A stretch of DNA of 6,891 nt from assembly GCA_023436945.1 (NCBI GenBank), contig JAEZHG010000152.1, positions 1 through 6,891 on the forward strand, written 5' to 3'. Of this stretch, positions 6,188 through 6,891 are shown piece after piece; position 1 is the stretch's first letter, and the number at the start of each line of letters is the position of its first letter. Under the pieces are notes generated by a model, which was not told the origin of the DNA, did not search any database, and was given only the letters and a program-made list of their open reading frames with translations. Made by a program: the position numbers and the translations under genes. This stretch comes from Pseudomonadota bacterium (GTDB lineage Bacteria > Pseudomonadota > Alphaproteobacteria > Caulobacterales > Caulobacteraceae).

Positions 6188-6891
6188 GACACCAAAGCCG
6201 CCCAGACGCCGATTTAGAATATCGCGTCTGGGCGCTTTTATGCTCAGCCTCAATCTTCTCAGCCTGCTGATCCTGTTCGTGGGGGCGCTTGCCCTGAACG
6301 AATGGAGCCGCGGACTTATTCAGGCCCGTCAGGAATCCCTGCGGGTTCAGGCCGAGCTATTGTCCAACGTTCTGGGCGAACTGGGTATTACCCAAGGCGA
6401 CCCCTATCCGATGCTGGACGACCGCGCCGCCGCGCTTTGGCTGCGTGACAACTTCATTCCCTCCGGCCAGCGCGCCCGTCTGTTCGACATGGACGGCCTG
6501 CCGGTGTCTGACTCCTATAACGTCAGCGACACTATTCCGGGCGAGCCCCTGCCCCCCGCCAATCCGGCGGGCACCCCTATTGCCGAGCCGATTGCCGATG
6601 CCCCGCGCAATGCTCAGGCCGATGCCGCCCTCGCCGCCGAGGTTGATCGCGCCCTTCAGGGCCAGCCGCAGGTGGGCCTGCGCGTCAATGAAGAGGGCGA
6701 GCGGGTTGTGTCGGTGTCCCTGCCTGTACGCCATGTGCAACAGGTTCTGGGTGTCCTGACGCTGGAAGCGGGCGATGTGAACGCGACCCTTCAGGCCCAG
6801 CGCCGCGCATTGATGCCCTTTGCCTTTGTGGCGCTGGTGGTGAACCTGTTTGCGTCTCTGGTGCTGCACTTGTTTGTGGCCCGTCCGGTTC
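6156..6891 (+). CDS. chvG: ChvG-type sensor histidine kinase, N-terminal part (3' end outside window)
   Basis: This is the first 245 residues of the membrane sensor kinase that phosphorylates ChvI. A basic N-terminus ([13 protein letters not shown], 14-26) precedes transmembrane helix 1 (about 27-47). The periplasmic sensor region runs from about 48 to 216. It contains the ChvG-like stretch [16 protein letters not shown], the element ARLFDMDG (107-114) with DS at 119-120, and a Pro/Ala-rich segment (127-149). Transmembrane helix 2 spans about 218-240. The window ends at VARPV, where HAMP begins, so the DHp and ATPase domains are not visible. I chose ATG at 6156, which overlaps chvI by 32 nt. 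The upstream codons give a sensible cytosolic basic tail, whereas ATG at 6240 (M29) has no Shine-Dalgarno and would remove it. The Shine-Dalgarno for 6156 is also weak (CGAGA), so translational coupling to chvI is likely. The family call is strong; the exact start is not. Confidence 0.85.
   Translation, partial: MASVTATAKAETPKPPRRRFRISRLGAFMLSLNLLSLLILFVGALALNEWSRGLIQARQESLRVQAELLSNVLGELGITQGDPYPMLDDRAAALWLRDNFIPSGQRARLFDMDGLPVSDSYNVSDTIPGEPLPPANPAGTPIAEPIADAPRNAQADAALAAEVDRALQGQPQVGLRVNEEGERVVSVSLPVRHVQQVLGVLTLEAGDVNATLQAQRRALMPFAFVALVVNLFASLVLHLFVARPV
6194..6239 (+). terminator. terminator-like hairpin at the chvI-chvG junction
   Basis: CGCCCAGACGC (6199-6209) pairs perfectly with GCGTCTGGGCG (6224-6234), an 11-bp stem. 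Outer AAAG (6194-6197) pairs with CTTT (6235-6238) past one bulged C, and inner GAT pairs with ATC. Four T follow the stem at 6236-6239. It starts 7 nt after the chvI stop and ends right before the ATG at 6240. It could attenuate chvG transcription, stabilise the chvI 3' end, or act on translation. If chvG begins at 6156 the hairpin lies within its coding sequence. Confidence 0.6.

Noticed and set aside
6240..6242. ATG at 6240 as the start of chvG
   Set aside because: There is no Shine-Dalgarno, only hairpin and T tract upstream, and it would remove the basic cytosolic tail before the first membrane helix. It is kept as an alternative, not excluded.
5447..6253. 268-residue minus-strand ORF across chvI
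   Set aside because: It is fully antisense to a clear response regulator and shows shadow-like composition.
6357..6869. 170-residue minus-strand ORF across chvG
   Set aside because: The plus-strand frame gives a two-transmembrane ChvG sensor; this one is a His/Gln-rich shadow.

Overview
The window looks like ordinary chromosomal DNA from a GC-rich alphaproteobacterium. The main evidence is the ChvI response regulator followed by the ChvG membrane sensor, a pair characteristic of Alphaproteobacteria. The low-AT coding style and the sequences of ChvI and ChvG suggest Caulobacterales (Caulobacter, Brevundimonas or Asticcacaulis), but that is a judgement by eye. No insertion sequence, phage gene, CRISPR array, tRNA or rRNA was found, so I see no accessory island.

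Left half, plus strand (1-3506): the 3' part of polA (DNA polymerase I; the gene starts before the window), a small Acetyltransf_CG-type GNAT protein, a BaiN/YhiN (HI0933-like) flavoprotein and a small zinc-ribbon (zf-TFIIB) protein. polA and the GNAT gene are 30 nt apart and could share a transcript. A GC-rich hairpin without a T tract separates the GNAT gene from the flavoprotein gene. The spacer before the zinc-ribbon gene carries a perfect 14-bp palindrome and an 8-2-8 inverted repeat whose arm can pair in two ways. A strong intrinsic terminator closes this block.

Middle, minus strand (3541-5256): a large, probably cytoplasmic, mostly helical protein of 571 residues that I cannot assign to a function. 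It converges on the zinc-ribbon gene and diverges from chvI across about 220 bp of comparatively AT-rich DNA containing several short inverted repeats.

Right part, plus strand (5477-6891): chvI, which begins with TTG behind a good Shine-Dalgarno, and the 5' part of chvG, cut by the window edge just as HAMP begins. The open frame of chvG runs back into the end of chvI. I therefore place its start at an ATG inside chvI (6156) rather than at the ATG at 6240, which has no visible Shine-Dalgarno. A long terminator-like hairpin lies between those two candidate starts. ChvG would sense envelope conditions and phosphorylate ChvI, which acts as a DNA-binding regulator.

No clearly new system is visible. 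The best leads are the uncharacterised protein divergent from chvI, the hairpin inside the chvI-chvG junction, and the structured leader of the zinc-ribbon gene.
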